Below, one piece after another: positions 62,495-64,000 of a stretch of DNA of 64,000 nucleotides (position 1 is the first letter of the stretch; the number at the start of each line of letters is the position of its first letter). The notes under the pieces were generated by a model that ran no database searches, was not told the origin of the DNA, and saw only the letters and a program-made list of their open reading frames with translations. Made by a program: the position numbers and the translations under genes. This stretch comes from Pseudomonas sp. P5_109 (GTDB lineage: Bacteria > Pseudomonadota > Gammaproteobacteria > Pseudomonadales > Pseudomonadaceae): contig NZ_CP125380.1 of NCBI RefSeq assembly GCF_034009455.1, positions 1,467,001 through 1,531,000 on the forward strand, given 5' to 3'.

Positions 62495-62567
62495 AAGATC
62501 GCAGCCTTCAGCCGCCCCTGCTCGGACCACGCATCCCCGTAGGAGCTGCCGGAGGCTGCGATCTTTT
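62493..62567. repeat. Inverted repeat (type D)
   Basis: AAAAGATCGCAGCCT and AGGCTGCGATCTTTT, 15-base perfect arms, enclose GTAGGAGCTGCCGG. The type D motif is common in P. fluorescens genomes (recollection). It ends the MFS gene and the converging ydcZ-like gene. Confidence 0.85.
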
Positions 62568-62572
62568 GATCT

Positions 62573-63061
62573 TCAAGACGTCGCTGTCATCGCCTTTTGC
62601 GCAGTGTCACTAAACTGAATCAACACCACCCCGGCCATCAACAGCATCACCCCAAACACCTTGGGCAGGGTGAGCTGACGCTCCACCAATCCAAACCAGC
62701 CGTAGTGATCCAGCAACAACGACGCCACCACTTGCCCCGCCAGCGCCAATGCCATGAACCCCGCGGCCCCGAGTTTGGGCAGCAGCACCAATGCCAGGGA
62801 AATGAATATCACCCCAAAAGCGCCGCCGGCCCACATCCAGAGCGGCGCCTTGCTGATGAATGCCAGTGACGGCAACGGCAAGCGCATCGCAACAATGATC
62901 GGCAACAGCACGATAACGCTCACCAGCAACGAAGCGAGCGTCGCCCACAACGGATGGCCCAACCCGCGCCCGAGATTGACGTTGATCGCGCTCTGAAACG
63001 GCACCACCGCCCCGGCGATCATCGCCAGCCCCATCAGGCCGGCCCAATGCAACGTACTCAT
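62573..63061 (-). CDS. YdcZ/DUF606-family DMT transporter
   Basis: A 162-residue protein with five hydrophobic helices, 'LMGLAMIAGAVVPFQSAINV' and 'VFGVMLLMAGVVLIQF'. It corresponds to one half of a two-repeat DMT transporter, as is typical for the DUF606/YdcZ group, which probably works as a dimer. Substrate unknown. Divergent from the LysR gene at the window end. Confidence 0.85.
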   Translation of the reverse strand: MSTLHWAGLMGLAMIAGAVVPFQSAINVNLGRGLGHPLWATLASLLVSVIVLLPIIVAMRLPLPSLAFISKAPLWMWAGGAFGVIFISLALVLLPKLGAAGFMALALAGQVVASLLLDHYGWFGLVERQLTLPKVFGVMLLMAGVVLIQFSDTAQKAMTATS

Positions 63062-63138
63062 GATCGATCTCCAACAGGTTTTGCTGGACTCTAGGGTATT
63101 CGTCGCGCAGATTTAAATTCCGTTTTGTTATTCAGAAC

Positions 63139-64000
63139 ATGCAGCAGATGAATGATCTTCGACGCATCGACCTCAACTTGCTGGTGATCCTCGACGCCTT
63201 GCTCGCCGAGCAACACGTGACCCGGGCTGCCGAGCGTCTGCACTTGAGCCAGCCAGCGGTCAGCCATGCGCTGGCGCGTTTGCGCGATCTGCTTGGCGAC
63301 CCACTGCTGGTGCGCGCCGGTGCCGGCCTGGTACCGACTGCGCGAGCGCTGGAACTGGTGGCGCCGTTGGCCGAAGCCCTGGCTCAGGTGCAAGCGCTGC
63401 TGGCACCAAACGCCTTCGATCCTGCGACCACCCGGCGCACCTTCCGCCTGGCGATGTCCGACTACGGCGCCGCCATTGTCTTGCCGGGACTGATCCGAAC
63501 CTTGCGCCGCGAAGCGCCGGGCATCGACCTGCAAATCAGCCATGGCAGCCGCGAAAGCATGCTCGAAGGGGTGCTCAACGGTGACATTGATGTCGCCGCC
63601 GGTGTATTCCCGGAGATGCCCAATGAGTTGCGCAGCACGCCGTTGTTCGAAGAGCACTACGCCTGCCTGGTGGACCGCAAAAGCCTGCCCGCCGAGGGTG
63701 TCCTGGATCTGCCCACTTATTTGGCACGCCCCCACGTCCTGTTGGAAATGCGCGGCAGCGGCACCCCGGAGATCGAGCGCGCCTTGACCGCCTTGCGCGA
63801 ACGCCGGCGTGTCGCCATCAGCCTGCCACACTGGAGCATCGCCCCGCAGTTCATCAGCGGCACCGACCTGATCCTCACCGTCGCGTCCCGAGGCTTGCGC
63901 GATATTGATGAGTCCTCATTGATTGTCGTGCCACCACCGTTTCATATTCCGTCGTTTACCTTTGTACTGGCCTGGCACAAGCGGCGGGGCGGGGATCAGG
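63139..64000 (+). CDS. LysR-family regulator (3' end outside window)
   Basis: The first 287 codons of a LysR regulator, open to the end of the window. HTH at about 5-65 ('IDLNLLVILDALLAEQHVTR', 'LHLSQPAVSHALARLRDLLG') and most of the effector domain are present. No clear ribosome site marks the start: ATG 63139 or ATG 63148 are both possible. It is divergent from the ydcZ-like gene with a short gap, so it may control it. Confidence 0.88.
   Translation, partial: MQQMNDLRRIDLNLLVILDALLAEQHVTRAAERLHLSQPAVSHALARLRDLLGDPLLVRAGAGLVPTARALELVAPLAEALAQVQALLAPNAFDPATTRRTFRLAMSDYGAAIVLPGLIRTLRREAPGIDLQISHGSRESMLEGVLNGDIDVAAGVFPEMPNELRSTPLFEEHYACLVDRKSLPAEGVLDLPTYLARPHVLLEMRGSGTPEIERALTALRERRRVAISLPHWSIAPQFISGTDLILTVASRGLRDIDESSLIVVPPPFHIPSFTFVLAWHKRRGGDQ

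Overview
The window is chromosomal DNA of a fluorescent Pseudomonas, most likely of the P. fluorescens group. The evidence is the high-GC coding sequence, the many inverted REP doublets built on GTGGGAGCGGGCTTGCTCGCGAA, and the set of recognisable genes (pca cluster, ttg/mex-type RND pump with its TetR operator, xenB, olsBA, ccoM). Most genes are ordinary core or accessory chromosome. I see no rRNA, tRNA, CRISPR array, IS element or transposase gene.

Layout. 1-7.4 kb: the end of an MFS transporter, rapA, two small unknown genes, the 36-residue oxidase subunit gene ccoM behind two perfect Anr/FNR boxes, and a Pit phosphate transporter. 7.4-20.7 kb: a complete protocatechuate branch of the beta-ketoadipate pathway in one run (pcaR, K, I, J, F, H, G, T, B, D, C) closed by a convergent OprD-family porin. 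PcaR-type operators (GTTCGATAANCG...) lie before pcaR, pcaK, pcaI and, in reverse, before the porin. Together these genes take up 4-hydroxybenzoate or protocatechuate, cleave the ring and deliver succinyl-CoA plus acetyl-CoA. 20.8 kb: an AT-rich orphan gene. 21.4-28.1 kb: a TtgABC/MexAB-OprM-type tripartite efflux pump and its divergent TetR repressor, with a conserved operator between them.

28.4-36 kb: an arsR-MFS-xenB operon with helically phased operator-like repeats, an ACP phosphodiesterase, the ornithine-lipid genes olsBA, an acyl-CoA dehydrogenase-like gene, and a penicillin-binding-type serine hydrolase coupled to a small cysteine-rich membrane protein. 36-41 kb: a catabolic cluster of M20 amidohydrolase, MHS transporter, amidase and IclR regulator. 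41-47.6 kb: YceI, a PLD-type cardiolipin synthase, periplasmic beta-glucosidase BglX, and a LemA/TPM/TPM operon.

47.7-49.9 kb is a small phage-derived islet without structural genes: a LuxR-type HTH gene overlapping a holin-like gene, a CI-like repressor, and divergently a short ORF coupled to an Ogr/Delta zinc-finger activator and one more unknown gene. 50-64 kb: a methyltransferase, an EamA exporter, a DJ-1/PfpI protein, a YegP protein, a DapA-like/class II aldolase pair with an XRE-cupin regulator, a SIR2-like (DUF4917-type) protein between two almost identical REP doublets, a LysR/CoA-transferase/HMG-CoA-lyase-like/MFS cluster, a YdcZ protein, and a LysR gene cut by the window end.

The best candidates for something under-described are the phage-regulatory islet and the solitary SIR2-like protein. 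The clearest new regulatory readings are the PcaR box on the porin, the twin Anr boxes at ccoM, the phased ArsR repeats, and a perfect palindrome before the XRE-cupin gene.
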